A stretch of 64,000 bases of DNA from an uncultured Collinsella sp. (GCA_900549025.1 URMZ01000005.1:1-64000); one strand, 5' to 3'; counted from the stretch's first letter, positions 1 to 8,649 are shown. Translations and numbers: made by a program. The notes: generated by a model not told the origin, from the sequence alone.

Positions 1-1280
1 CCGCGGCTCATCAGGTAGAACACCTTGTCGTCGCCGATGCGGCCGATGGTGGCCTCGTGGCCGATGTCGACGTTCTTGGCGCGGATGTCCATGGCCGGAA
101 TAGTGTCGGAGCGGCTTTGGTCGTCGAGCATCAGCGACTGGCAGCTCACGGTTGCCTTGGAGCCCTCGGCCTTGGGTGTCGCCACAATAGAGCTGCGGAA
201 GGTCTGAATGCCGCCACTCTTGGAGATGCCCTTGGTCTCGACGGTTGCCGAGGTCTCGGGCGCGTTGAGCACGACCTTGCAGCCGGTGTCGAGGTTCTGC
301 CCGGCGCCGGCAAAGGTGATGCCGGTAAAGCTCGAGCGGGCGCGACGGCCGTTGAGCACGCTCATGGGGTAGAGGTAGCCCACGTGGCTGCCGAAGGAGC
401 CGCTGATCCACTCGATGTCGCCATCATCGTCCACGCGCGCACGCTTGGTGTTGAGGTTGTACATGTTCTTGGACCAGTTCTCGATGGTCGAGTAGCGCAG
501 GTGCGCGCGCTTGCCCACAAAGAGCTCGACGGCGCCGGCGTGGAGGTTGGCCACGTTGTACTTGGGCGCGGAACAGCCCTCGATAAAGTGCAGGTCGGCA
601 TCGTCCTCGACGATGATGAGCGTGTGCTCAAACTGACCGGCGCCCTTGGCGTTGAGGCGGAAGTAGCTCTGCAGCGGGAAGTCGAGCTTGGTGCCCTTGG
701 GCACGTAGACAAACGAGCCGCCCGACCACACGGCACCGTGCAAGGCCGCAAACTTGTGGTCGGTGGGCGGGATGAGCGTCATAAACTTCTCGCGGATGAG
801 CGGCTCCCACTGCGGGTCGTGCAGGGCCTCTTCGATGCCGGAGTAGACGATGCCCATCTTGGACGCGGTGTCCTGCATGTTGTGGTAGACGAGCTCGGAG
901 TCGTACTGCGCGCCGACGCCCGCCAGGTAGCTGCGCTCGGCATCGGGGATACCCAGGCGCTCAAAGGTGTTCTTGATGTCGTCAGGCACCGACTTCCAGT
1001 CGTGCTTTTGATCGGTGTTGGGCTTGACGTAGGTGACGATGCTGTCCATGTCCAGGCCCTCGATGGAGGGGCCCCACGTCGGGTCGGGAAAACGATTGAA
1101 AATCTCGAGGGACTTTAAGCGCAGATCGAGCATCCACTGCGGCTCGTCCTTCTTGGCGCTGATCTCGCGCACGATGTCGGGCGTGATGCCGGCGTCGAGG
1201 CGCTCGAATCCCTCCTCGCCATAGGTGAAGTCGTAGAGGCTGCGGTCGATGTCCGCGACCTCGGTGCGGTTCTTGGTCAT
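1..1280 (-). CDS. sufB: SufB, Fe-S cluster assembly scaffold (3' end outside window)
   Basis: This is the N-terminal 426 codons of the SufB scaffold subunit, which with SufC and usually SufD builds Fe-S clusters in the cytosol. The minus-strand frame is open from ATG 1280 to the window edge. It shows SufB hallmarks: an N-terminal YDFTYGEEGF-type segment, the GGSFVYVPKG stretch and the beta-helix core with FRLNAKGAGQFEHT and a HFIEGCSAP segment. A purine-rich AAAGGGG lies 7 bases before the start. It begins 12 bases after the sufC stop, so the two are one operon read leftward. The C-terminus (metal-ligand and SufD interface region) is not visible. Family identity is secure. Confidence 0.95.
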   Translation of the reverse strand, partial: MTKNRTEVADIDRSLYDFTYGEEGFERLDAGITPDIVREISAKKDEPQWMLDLRLKSLEIFNRFPDPTWGPSIEGLDMDSIVTYVKPNTDQKHDWKSVPDDIKNTFERLGIPDAERSYLAGVGAQYDSELVYHNMQDTASKMGIVYSGIEEALHDPQWEPLIREKFMTLIPPTDHKFAALHGAVWSGGSFVYVPKGTKLDFPLQSYFRLNAKGAGQFEHTLIIVEDDADLHFIEGCSAPKYNVANLHAGAVELFVGKRAHLRYSTIENWSKNMYNLNTKRARVDDDGDIEWISGSFGSHVGYLYPMSVLNGRRARSSFTGITFAGAGQNLDTGCKVVLNAPETSATVETKGISKSGGIQTFRSSIVATPKAEGSKATVSCQSLMLDDQSRSDTIPAMDIRAKNVDIGHEATIGRIGDDKVFYLMSR

Positions 1281-1292
1281 TGCGTCGCCCCT

Positions 1293-2093
1293 TTACGCCT
1301 GCTGCTCGGCAGCGGCGGCCTCGGCCTGGGCGCGCTGATCGGCGGCCTCGCGCTCGAAGGTCTCAAAGCCGTTCTTGTCGATCCAAGGGATCAGCGAGGC
1401 GTCATCCTCGCGCACGATGTGGCCCTTCACCATAACGTGGACGCGGTCGACATCCAGGTGCTCCAGGATGCGCGTGTTGTGCGTGATAATGAGCATGGAG
1501 CCGTTGCAGCTCTTGCGGTAGGCGTCCATACCATGGCTGACGGTGGAGAGGGCGTCGACGTCCAGGCCCGAGTCAGTCTCGTCCAGGATGGCGAGCTTGG
1601 GCTGCAGCAGCAGAAGCTGGAGCATCTCGACCTTCTTCTTCTCGCCGCCCGAGAAGCCCACGCCCAGCTCTCGGTTGAGGTAGGCGGTGTCCATGTTGAG
1701 CTCGGCCGCGAGCTCCTTGACGCGACGGCGGAACTCCTTGCCCTTCATCTCCAGGCCGGGGCGGCCGGCGATGCTGGCACGCAAAAAGCTCGATAGCGGC
1801 ACGCCCGGGATCTCGACCGGGGCCTGGAAGCTCAGGAACAGGCCGGCGCGGGAGCGCTTGTCGGTGGTGAGCTCGGTGATGTCCTGGCCGTCAAAGACGA
1901 TGCGGCCGTCGTTGACGGTATAGACGGGGTCGCCCATGACCAGGTGGCCAAGGGTAGACTTGCCGGCGCCGTTGGGTCCCATCAGCACGTGGGTCTCGCC
2001 GGCGGCGACGTTGAGGTTGACGTTGTGGAGGATGGTCTTCTCGTCCACGGAGGCGGTCAGACCTTCGATGGAAAGCAGCGGATTTGCGCTCAT
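1293..2093 (-). CDS. sufC: SufC, Fe-S assembly ABC-type ATPase
   Basis: A 266-residue cytosolic ATPase that energises the SufB-containing scaffold. Walker A GPNGAGKST is at residues 39-47, the ABC signature FSGGE at 147-151 and the Walker B/D-loop DETDSGLD at 171-178, all typical of SufC, as is the length. The frame can extend upstream to 2123, but ATG 2093 is chosen because AGAGAGGA sits 6 bases before it and the MSANPLLSIEGL start matches family N-termini. It is the first gene of sufCB and is transcribed divergently from the Rrf2 regulator, whose likely operator overlaps the suf -35 box. Confidence 0.96.
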   Translation of the reverse strand: MSANPLLSIEGLTASVDEKTILHNVNLNVAAGETHVLMGPNGAGKSTLGHLVMGDPVYTVNDGRIVFDGQDITELTTDKRSRAGLFLSFQAPVEIPGVPLSSFLRASIAGRPGLEMKGKEFRRRVKELAAELNMDTAYLNRELGVGFSGGEKKKVEMLQLLLLQPKLAILDETDSGLDVDALSTVSHGMDAYRKSCNGSMLIITHNTRILEHLDVDRVHVMVKGHIVREDDASLIPWIDKNGFETFEREAADQRAQAEAAAAEQQA

Positions 2094-2177
2094 GCTGTTC
2101 CTCTCTGTATATGGTGTACTCATAGGTGTACTAAACCCTAGGAATCTTCTCGGAATAAAGTTACTATGGGTTCGGCG

Positions 2178-2201
2178 TTAGTCAAGGGAAAACCCGACTA
2201 A
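2178..2201. promoter_or_regulatory. Candidate Rrf2 operator over the sufCB -35 box
   Basis: The inverted repeat TTAGTC-N12-GACTAA lies between divergent sufC and the Rrf2 gene. On the minus strand it overlaps a good -35 hexamer, TTGACT (2180-2185), that would serve sufC; a -10 about 16 bases further is weak. The half-site core GACTAA/TTAGTC resembles the GACT cores known from IscR/SufR-type sites. Regulation of suf by the adjacent regulator is inference. Confidence 0.45.
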
Positions 2202-2273
2202 TCCACTCGACTTTTCTAGATGTGGGACAAATTCATCGGTTATGTATGTCCCCAGCGTTATGGAAGGGTAGGT

Positions 2274-2705
2274 ATGCTCATTTCTTCCAAGGGCCGCTAT
2301 GCCCTCCGATTGATGATCTATATCGCAGCGCTTGGCGACGCCGAGGGCAAGATTGCCCTGCGCGAGGTCGCCGACCGCGAGCATATCTCGCAAAAGTATT
2401 TGGAGCAGCTGGTGCGTCCGCTTATGAAGGCTGGCCTGCTTAAGAGCGTGCGCGGCAAGGGCGGCGGCTACATGATGGCCAAGGACCCGGCTGAGGTGCG
2501 CGCCGGCGATATCTTGCGTGCCGTCGAGGGCAGCACGGCTCCGGTGGCGTGCGACGGCATCGACAACAGCTGCACCCGCAGCGATCTTTGCTCGACCGTC
2601 AAGTTCTGGCGTGGTCTGGACGACGTGATCGAAAAGTACGTCGACGGCGTGACGTTGGCCGACCTGGCCACCGTTCCCGAGATCAACTTTGACATTAAGC
2701 TGTAG
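2274..2705 (+). CDS. Rrf2/IscR-family Fe-S-sensing transcriptional regulator
   Basis: A 143-residue Rrf2-family DNA-binding protein. A winged helix occupies about residues 1-65 (KGRYALRLMIYIA, ISQKYLEQLVRPL, KSVRGKGGGY), followed by a dimerisation helix. Cysteines 93, 100 and 106 form the three-Cys cluster-binding loop of IscR/SufR-type sensors, with a C-X6-C-X5-C spacing close to IscR's C-X5-C-X5-C. ATG 2274 is chosen over the upstream 2220 start because GAAGGG precedes it and residue 1 then matches family starts. Divergence from sufCB strongly suggests that it controls sufCB and itself according to cluster status. Confidence 0.9.
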   Translation: MLISSKGRYALRLMIYIAALGDAEGKIALREVADREHISQKYLEQLVRPLMKAGLLKSVRGKGGGYMMAKDPAEVRAGDILRAVEGSTAPVACDGIDNSCTRSDLCSTVKFWRGLDDVIEKYVDGVTLADLATVPEINFDIKL

Positions 2706-2713
2706 GGGTGCAA

Positions 2714-3001
2714 ATGGCATCTCTCGACAAGGTGTACAAGCAAATCGAAGTTTTTGCTCGGGAATGTGACGCCGAGAAGGTCGTGCTGTTTGGGTCTCGC
2801 GCTCGAGGTGACAACTTGCCCAAGAGCGATATTGACATCGCCGTAGCAGGTTGCCGGGATTTCGGCCGCTTCTCATATTTGATCGATGAACGTCTTGATA
2901 CTCTTTTAGATGTAGATGTCGTCAATCTCGACGAGTCCTTATCGCAGCAATTGCTCGATGAAATTGCCAGGGATGGTGTGATTCTGTATGAAAAAATATG
3001 A
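2714..3001 (+). CDS. MntA-like minimal nucleotidyltransferase (antitoxin)
   Basis: A 95-residue minimal nucleotidyltransferase. The catalytic GSX10DXD motif is intact: Gly27-Ser28, then Asp39 and Asp41 in SDIDIAV. Proteins of this type (MntA, HI0073) pair with a HEPN partner; in characterised pairs MntA adenylylates the HEPN toxin on a tyrosine and silences it. ATG 2714 is preferred to GTG 2708 because AGGGG is then 5 bases away. It starts 8 bases after the Rrf2 stop, so it may be co-transcribed with that gene, and its end overlaps the next gene by 14 bases, the usual tight coupling of such pairs. Confidence 0.85.
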   Translation: MASLDKVYKQIEVFARECDAEKVVLFGSRARGDNLPKSDIDIAVAGCRDFGRFSYLIDERLDTLLDVDVVNLDESLSQQLLDEIARDGVILYEKI

Positions 3002-3407
3002 GAACTTTGTCAGCGCCTTGGCGAATCTTGAGGATGCGCCCAATCAGGATCTCAACAATGATTTTGTTCAGAGTGGATTGATTAATAAGTTCAATCTTCA
3101 ATTTGAACTGAGCTGGAAGCTTCTTAAGCGTCTGCTCGAGTATGAGGGCGCCACGCTTGCCGCGTCGGGGTCTCCTCGCGCCATCTTGAAGGAGTCGTAC
3201 CGATTCTACGACTTTATTGATGAGGCAGCCTGGCTAGATATGCTCAGAGACCGCAATACGAACGTCCATATCTATGACAACAAGCTCGCTCAAGATTTGA
3301 TTCAGCGCATCTTGAACGTCTATATCCCCGCATTCTGCCAGCTGAGGGACGGGCTGATGGAGCGTTACGGCGAGCTTCTGTTGGCGCCCGACGACCAGTT
3401 TGTTTAA
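2988..3407 (+). CDS. HEPN-domain protein, HI0074/HepT-like (toxin or substrate-binding partner)
   Basis: A 139-residue all-helical protein of the HI0074 'nucleotidyltransferase substrate-binding' family in the HEPN superfamily. It carries an intact RX4HXY motif, Arg89, His94 and Tyr96 (RNTNVHIY). In HepT toxins this is the RNase active site, and the tyrosine is the target that MntA AMPylates. The gene overlaps the upstream nucleotidyltransferase by 14 bases. Whether it is a toxic RNase here or a non-toxic substrate adaptor cannot be told from sequence; the preserved motif favours an active pair. Confidence 0.82.
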   Translation: MKKYENFVSALANLEDAPNQDLNNDFVQSGLINKFNLQFELSWKLLKRLLEYEGATLAASGSPRAILKESYRFYDFIDEAAWLDMLRDRNTNVHIYDNKLAQDLIQRILNVYIPAFCQLRDGLMERYGELLLAPDDQFV

Positions 3408-3449
3408 TTCCTTAAGATTTCGCGGAGGGTTGTTGCCGTTTACCGAGGG

Positions 3450-3465
3450 GTTGTTGTGCAACAAC
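3450..3465. repeat. Small perfect inverted repeat
   Basis: GTTGTT-GTGC-AACAAC lies between the HEPN gene and the surface-protein gene. A related TTGTTGCACAAC string occurs right after that protein's terminator near 5417. It could be the tail of a weak terminator (no T-run follows) or a binding site; there is no further support. Confidence 0.3.
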
Positions 3466-3535
3466 GGGCGAGCTGCAATACTTATTTTTATCTTTGCAAA
3501 CTGAACTATAACTACACCAATGCAGGGAGGATCTT

Positions 3536-5353
3536 ATGCAGCCCAAGCATTCTGCTATTGTCGCGGGCCTGACGTTGGCGCTTTCGTTTGGCGCCGTTTC
3601 CGCGCCGGCACCTGTCGCTGCCGAGGAGCCCACGCCGGGCGTTGCCTCGGATGCCACCGATATCGATAAGGGTCTCTACACCCAGCAGTCCTTCTCGGGC
3701 GTGCTGAGGTCGGTCCAGGGCGTTTCGTTTGTCAACGTGACTCCCGAGATGAAGTACTTTACCAAGTACGAGAGCCATGGTAACTACAACCAGGGATTTT
3801 CGTATGGTGACGGCTATAACGCACTGGGTTACTATCAGTTTGATCGCCGCTGGTCGCTCATTCCGTTTATGAAGCAGGTTTACAACTACGATTCTGCCAA
3901 GTACAGCATGCTCAAGGATGCGATTGATCGCGGCAGCGAGATTTCCAACACGAGCAATGCCATGTATGAGAACGGCCAGCTCACCGAGTTGGGCCGTATT
4001 GCGCAGGAGGCCTTTCAGGGTGCTTACAACACCGATCCTGTTGAGTTCTCAGCACTTCAAGATGCTTATGCGTACAACTCGTACTATGCGGTGACCGAGG
4101 CGTGGCTCAAGAGCGGCCTGGGTATTGACATTTCGGGCCGCGCCGACTGCGTCAAGGGCATGGTGTGGAGCATTACCAACATGTGCGGCACTGGTGGCTG
4201 CAGGGACTTTTTCCGCTGGGCGAATCTTTCCAACGATATGTCCGATCGCGAGTTTGTGACGGCGCTTTCCAACAGCGTGGTCAATAACGTGGCGACCAAG
4301 TATTCGAGCCAACCCCAGTATCATGAGGGCTGGAAGAACCGCTACCGCAACGAGCTAAAGGACTGCTTGGTTTATATCGCTGAGGACGAGGCTGCCGCCG
4401 CGACGCCCGTGCAGCCCGAGCCCACACCGGCGCCCTCGCCGACACCTGATTCGAATGACGACTCGAGTGACGATGCCAACGATGACAGGATGGATGCGCC
4501 CTCGACCGATGCTGACGGTAATGGCTCTGCTGGTGGCACTACCAACGACGGCTCTACCTCGAACGGCTCCGATTCGAACGGCTCTGCTGCGGGCGATTCG
4601 CCTTCAAGCTCTGCCGGCAATACGGACAGCGACGCTTCTGGTTCGACCGGCGCTGACACCTCTAACTCATCTACCGGCTCGAGCGATTCGTCCGTTGACA
4701 CCGGCTCTAACAACGGCTCCGGCTCTGACGCAACCCCTGATTCCGATGCTTCCAAGGACGATTCGAATAAGGCGCCGGACGCTCCCGTTACTTCGCCGGA
4801 CAAGAAGCCTTCTTTCTCCGAGCAGCTTGGTTCTACGCTGGGTTCTTCGCTGATGGCTGGCGTTAATAACGGTTCGGCCCAGAACAAGGACAACTCTGAT
4901 CAGGCTTCCACGGAAAAGACCGAAGCCGTAAAGGGCGACTCCAAGGACAAGGCTTCCGAGAAGACCGAATCCGATAAGGGTTCTAGCTCTGAGGAGAAGG
5001 ACGACAAGTCCACTCAGAAGAAGGACGAGGGTAAGAAGTCTGAATCTGAGGAGAAGGACGAGAACAAGGACAAGACCGAGGACGGAAAGCAGCAGGGCGA
5101 GGACGGCGGTAAGAGCAACACCGACAAACAGGTCCATGAGCAAAATGACTCCAAAACGGTGACCACTACGACAACGACGACCACCACAACCAAGTCATCT
5201 GGCGGCAATATGCCCAAGACGGGCGATCTGATTGTGATGGCGAGCCTTGCCAGCGCGAGCTTGGCCACACTGGGCGCTACGTCTATCGTAAGTGGTAAGC
5301 ATAAGCTCGATCAGCAGAAGAAGGCTTCTGGGGAGGATGGCTCGGAGGAGTAG
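3536..5353 (+). CDS. Secreted sortase-anchored protein with lysozyme-like N-terminal domain
   Basis: A 605-residue cell-wall protein. Residues 1-29 form a signal peptide (cleavage near VAA-EE). Residues about 70-280 form a globular domain with the segment KYESHGNYNQGF (Glu79) followed by ALGYYQFDRRW. This resembles the E-S-G-N and G-x-YQFD region of lysozyme-like/transglycosylase domains, making Glu79 a candidate catalytic acid. Residues about 285-550 are a low-complexity Ser/Asp/Gly then Lys/Glu-rich stalk ending in a run of ten threonines. The tail has MPKTG (559-563, an LPXTG variant), a hydrophobic segment and a positive end, so it should be sortase-anchored. GGGAGGA lies 4 bases before ATG 3536. 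Enzymatic assignment is tentative; surface anchoring is firm. Confidence 0.85.
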   Translation: MQPKHSAIVAGLTLALSFGAVSAPAPVAAEEPTPGVASDATDIDKGLYTQQSFSGVLRSVQGVSFVNVTPEMKYFTKYESHGNYNQGFSYGDGYNALGYYQFDRRWSLIPFMKQVYNYDSAKYSMLKDAIDRGSEISNTSNAMYENGQLTELGRIAQEAFQGAYNTDPVEFSALQDAYAYNSYYAVTEAWLKSGLGIDISGRADCVKGMVWSITNMCGTGGCRDFFRWANLSNDMSDREFVTALSNSVVNNVATKYSSQPQYHEGWKNRYRNELKDCLVYIAEDEAAAATPVQPEPTPAPSPTPDSNDDSSDDANDDRMDAPSTDADGNGSAGGTTNDGSTSNGSDSNGSAAGDSPSSSAGNTDSDASGSTGADTSNSSTGSSDSSVDTGSNNGSGSDATPDSDASKDDSNKAPDAPVTSPDKKPSFSEQLGSTLGSSLMAGVNNGSAQNKDNSDQASTEKTEAVKGDSKDKASEKTESDKGSSSEEKDDKSTQKKDEGKKSESEEKDENKDKTEDGKQQGEDGGKSNTDKQVHEQNDSKTVTTTTTTTTTTKSSGGNMPKTGDLIVMASLASASLATLGATSIVSGKHKLDQQKKASGEDGSEE

Positions 5354-5382
5354 CCTTTCAGATTGTTTTCAAAGCGTTTGAG

Positions 5383-5418
5383 ACGGGGTCCGGTGCAGCC
5401 GCATCGGATCCCGTTTTT
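5383..5418 (+). terminator. Intrinsic terminator after the MPKTG protein
   Basis: ACGGGGTCCG pairs with CGGATCCCGT (one G-T pair) around a 12-base loop and is followed by five T. It lies 30 bases after the stop codon. Confidence 0.8.
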
Positions 5419-5552
5419 GTTGCACAACGATTTGTTATGCCCCCTCGGGGCGTCAGTTGCTACCGTTGCCCGAAACCTTTGCAAGTCGATATTGTTGCGC
5501 TCCGCCTGCTCGTTACAATGGGCATCGTGCTGCGTTAGAGGGAGAGTTTACG

Positions 5553-7349
5553 GTGTCTGAACAGGTGAATTGTGGTTTTATTCATGCGTTTGGTGCGCGG
5601 TTGCTCAATCATGCGGATAACGCAGCTCTACCGGTTGATGTACACGACTTTTCCGATGCAATTAATCGGTGTTTACTCATCGATAAAACCATGTTTATTG
5701 CCGATGTGTTGGACTGCGACGCGTCCGTTGTGGTGTGCTGTCGACCCGAGGGTTTTGGCAAGAGCATGAACTTGTCGATGCTCAGGGCTTTTCTGGAGCG
5801 TCCAGCGGTCGGTCGCGCCGGTCGGATCTCGTTTGCCGATGCTCAGATTTGGGATGCGGACAGCGGGCGTTATCGGGATGAGTACGCTTGCTATCCGGTG
5901 ATATCGCTGGACTTTTCTGGCGCTGCGAGGCGTGGCGCCGCTGTTGCCGGCGTCGTGCGCGATGCCCTTTCGGGCGAGTGCGCTCGCTTGTTGGCGCTCT
6001 TGGAGGCCCCGGATTTAGCTCGAGATAAGGTGCGTCACATCGAACGTGTTGCGCGTGGCGCGGCGAGCGAGGACGAGGTCGCCTCGGTGCTTGGCGTGCT
6101 CATTGAGTTGCTGGAGATTGCCTGCGATGAGCAAGTTGTATTGCTCGTTGATGGGTACGACGCGGCGTGGTTGGGCCGTGCGAGCGCAAGGGGCGCTTCC
6201 GGCGCCGATCCGGCAGGGCTACTTGACCGTGTGCTGTTTGACGCCATTGCTGCCGCGGGCCATTCGCTACGCTTCGCATGTCTGATGGGGGAGTGTCCCG
6301 GCCCTGCCGAAGCGGCGCTTTCTTTGCACGGCTGCTCGTATTATCTGACGACGCCGCTTTCGACGTGGTGTGACCGTTGGTTCGGCTTTTCGGATGCCGA
6401 GGTCCAGGCTCTGTTGAATCATGCTGGGCGCGAGGAATACCTTGATGATGCGCGTGAATGGCTCGAGGGATATCGGTTTGGTAGGGATTATTGCTCGAAT
6501 CCAGCGCGTGTGATCGGTTTTCTGGACCGAGGCTGCACGGCGCCCGTGTGTGCCGATCTGTATGGATATGCCGATTGCCTGAGTAAGGTAGTTGCCGGGT
6601 GGAATCTCGACCGCCTTTCGGTCTTGTTCGATTTGCTCGAGGCCCATGGGTGCGCTGAGGTCCCGCTTTGTTTGGGCACTGCAGAGCCAGATGTCTCGCC
6701 TGACGATGGCATGTGGACAGCGCTATATTTGTCCGGTTTCCTGACGACGGATATGACTGAGGAGCCAGAGCATGGCGATCGCCTCCGTGCTTTGCGATTG
6801 CCCAATAAAGAGCTTCGCCAGGCCTTGCGTCTAGTGATTGTTGAGTGGTTTGAGTGCGCTGCCGAAGACATTCGAGACGTCGATGCGTTTCGCGACGGGC
6901 TGTGCCGTGGGAACGAGGATACCGTGAAGCGGGCGCTAAGCCGCATCCTGGGGGATGCGGGAATCGGTGAGACCGACCCAGATAAGCCGCTGCCATATCA
7001 TCTGCTCTTGCAGGGGCTCTGCTTTGGCTTGCCGGGCTATGCCAATCCTGCTTCGAGGCGAAAGTGTGGCGCGGGTCGCTGGGACATCCAGGTTTTTCCT
7101 ACGGGCGCTGTGTTCGACATAGCCGATACGATTGGCATGCTGGACGAGCGCCCGCTTATAACGATCAATATGATGTATGACCCCGATGTGGATGCGCTGG
7201 GGTTGGAATTGCTGGCCGTGCAGTCGCTACTCGACATAGAGCGCGATGGCATCGACGAAATCCGTGTACCGCGCCCCGGCGTGGGTCGCATGCGCTGGGG
7301 GTTCGGTTTTGATGGGCAGCATGTGGCTACGGTGTGCCAGCGGCTTTAA
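5553..7349 (+). CDS. AAA-ATPase-like / DUF1703-type protein with decayed nuclease motif
   Basis: A 598-residue protein of the 'AAA-ATPase-like' family found in many gut anaerobes. The N-terminus has the family landmarks LLIDKTMFIADVL and a P-loop-like RPEGFGKSMNLSML (Walker-A-like at 64-71). In this family the C-terminus is a PD-(D/E)XK nuclease domain. Here GRWDIQVF is present, but the following strand reads LITINMMYD where family members have hydrophobic-E-x-K, so the E-x-K pair appears lost. Start GTG 5553 is chosen because AGGGAGAG precedes it; the open frame extends to 5457 without a ribosome site. Cellular role unknown; mobile-element or defence links have been suggested for relatives. 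Confidence 0.78.
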   Translation: MSEQVNCGFIHAFGARLLNHADNAALPVDVHDFSDAINRCLLIDKTMFIADVLDCDASVVVCCRPEGFGKSMNLSMLRAFLERPAVGRAGRISFADAQIWDADSGRYRDEYACYPVISLDFSGAARRGAAVAGVVRDALSGECARLLALLEAPDLARDKVRHIERVARGAASEDEVASVLGVLIELLEIACDEQVVLLVDGYDAAWLGRASARGASGADPAGLLDRVLFDAIAAAGHSLRFACLMGECPGPAEAALSLHGCSYYLTTPLSTWCDRWFGFSDAEVQALLNHAGREEYLDDAREWLEGYRFGRDYCSNPARVIGFLDRGCTAPVCADLYGYADCLSKVVAGWNLDRLSVLFDLLEAHGCAEVPLCLGTAEPDVSPDDGMWTALYLSGFLTTDMTEEPEHGDRLRALRLPNKELRQALRLVIVEWFECAAEDIRDVDAFRDGLCRGNEDTVKRALSRILGDAGIGETDPDKPLPYHLLLQGLCFGLPGYANPASRRKCGAGRWDIQVFPTGAVFDIADTIGMLDERPLITINMMYDPDVDALGLELLAVQSLLDIERDGIDEIRVPRPGVGRMRWGFGFDGQHVATVCQRL

Positions 7350-7373
7350 GCGCCGAGATGTTTCCGGCTTCCG

Positions 7374-8393
7374 TTACTCGGTATCCTTCATGGGCGGCAT
7401 GGGCTTCCAGTTGGGATCCTTGATGATCTTGCGGGCGTCCTTCATGCCGCGTCGCAGCGCCGGAATACCGGTCTTAAAGCACTTGTCAACGGCAGCCAGG
7501 CGAATGAATTCCTTGCAGAAGGTCGCGGCATTGCCCAGGCGGAACAACATGGGGTGGTAGTCACCGTAGATCTGCATATAGCGAGCGAGGAAGCCTCGGT
7601 TGCGCATGATGTAGTAGCGGTTGGTGTCGCTCGTAGAGTTGAGCTGGCGTTTGCCGGCGATATCCCAGTTAGAGACGGCACGGGCGCGCTTGAGCACCAC
7701 GTCGGCGACCACGGCGGCGGGGAAGTGCTGGCTGGCTACGTAGCCGTAGCAGGCATCGTCGCCGTAGATAAAGAAGCGCGCGTCGGGCAGGCCAATCTTG
7801 TCGACCACGCGGCGCGAGAACATGCCGCCCTCAAAGCACAGCTGGTTCATGGCGCGGTAGCCCTCGGGTCCCAGGTCCCACTTGGCGATGGGGTTAGGGA
7901 TGCCGAGTGAAAGGATGAGCTGGTACTGCCAAAAGAAGGCTCCGCCGTCAAAGTCCAGGCGCGAACCCTGGATGACATCGTAGCGGTCAGTCCACTTGGC
8001 AAGACGCTCGATGCCTTCGGGGATGACGAGCACGTCGTCGTCCATCACCCAGAACCATTGGGCGCCCAGGTCGTAGGCGCATTTAGTGCCGGCGGAGAAG
8101 CCGCCCGCACCGCCGCCGTTTTCGAGCTGCGGGGCGTAGATGACACGGTCGGTGCCGCCCTGCGCGTCGGGTTGCTCGGTGTCGATGCCCCACAGGTTGG
8201 CCAGGCGCTCGTTGAATGCGGAGCACATGGCCTCGGTCTCGCGCGAATTTTCGTTATCGACAATCACGATGCGCCAGGGCGCTGCCGTGAGCTCGGTCAT
8301 GGAGTCGAACAAGTTGGCCAGGAGTTCCTGGCGCTTGTACGTTACGACGACGATGGCGAGCTTGTCGATGGGAGCGGGAAGGGTTGAAGGCAT
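7374..8393 (-). CDS. GT2 glycosyltransferase, GlfT/rhamnosyltransferase-like
   Basis: A 339-residue cytosolic or membrane-associated family-2 transferase. The nucleotide-sugar site is marked by IVVVTYKR at the N-terminus, NGGGAGGFSAG at 92-101 and WFWVMDDDV with Asp118-120 as the metal-binding DXD. The GG-AGGF-AG plus W-W-DDD pattern is typical of galactofuranosyl- and rhamnosyltransferases. The open frame extends to 8528, but ATG 8393 begins just before the GT2 core and has GAAAGGA upstream (long spacing of about 12). It is convergent with the ATPase-like gene, with only 24 bases between stops. Substrate not predictable; dTDP-rhamnose, made by the rml genes in this window, is plausible. Confidence 0.85.
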   Translation of the reverse strand: MPSTLPAPIDKLAIVVVTYKRQELLANLFDSMTELTAAPWRIVIVDNENSRETEAMCSAFNERLANLWGIDTEQPDAQGGTDRVIYAPQLENGGGAGGFSAGTKCAYDLGAQWFWVMDDDVLVIPEGIERLAKWTDRYDVIQGSRLDFDGGAFFWQYQLILSLGIPNPIAKWDLGPEGYRAMNQLCFEGGMFSRRVVDKIGLPDARFFIYGDDACYGYVASQHFPAAVVADVVLKRARAVSNWDIAGKRQLNSTSDTNRYYIMRNRGFLARYMQIYGDYHPMLFRLGNAATFCKEFIRLAAVDKCFKTGIPALRRGMKDARKIIKDPNWKPMPPMKDTE

Positions 8394-8555
8394 GGGGCAA
8401 TATATCCTTTCACGTGCGGCGCGCATGCGCTGCACGGAAGCTATCGAATACGTCCTTGGGACTGTCCTATTGTAAAGGCTCGGCGCACCTTGGCGGCAAG
8501 CTTTGAATAAAACGCAGGAACCTGCCATGGGCCCGCCGCATGACGTGGGGCTGCT

Positions 8556-8585
8556 TTGCCCGCAAGAGGCTCCATAGATTATATA
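8556..8585 (+). promoter_or_regulatory. Putative promoter for the GT2 run
   Basis: TTGCCC and TATATA are separated by 18 bases, about 65 bases ahead of the TTG start at 8650. The divergent transferase starts at 8393, so this gap must hold promoters in both directions. Confidence 0.4.
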
Positions 8586-8649
8586 AACGCCCGCTGGCGC
8601 GCTGACCCTTTGATACCATGAAACGACAGGTATTTCCTAAGGAGCACAT

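Noticed and set aside
57-1118. 353-codon plus-strand open frame
   Set aside because: It is the antisense shadow of sufB, whose minus-strand translation has clear family motifs.
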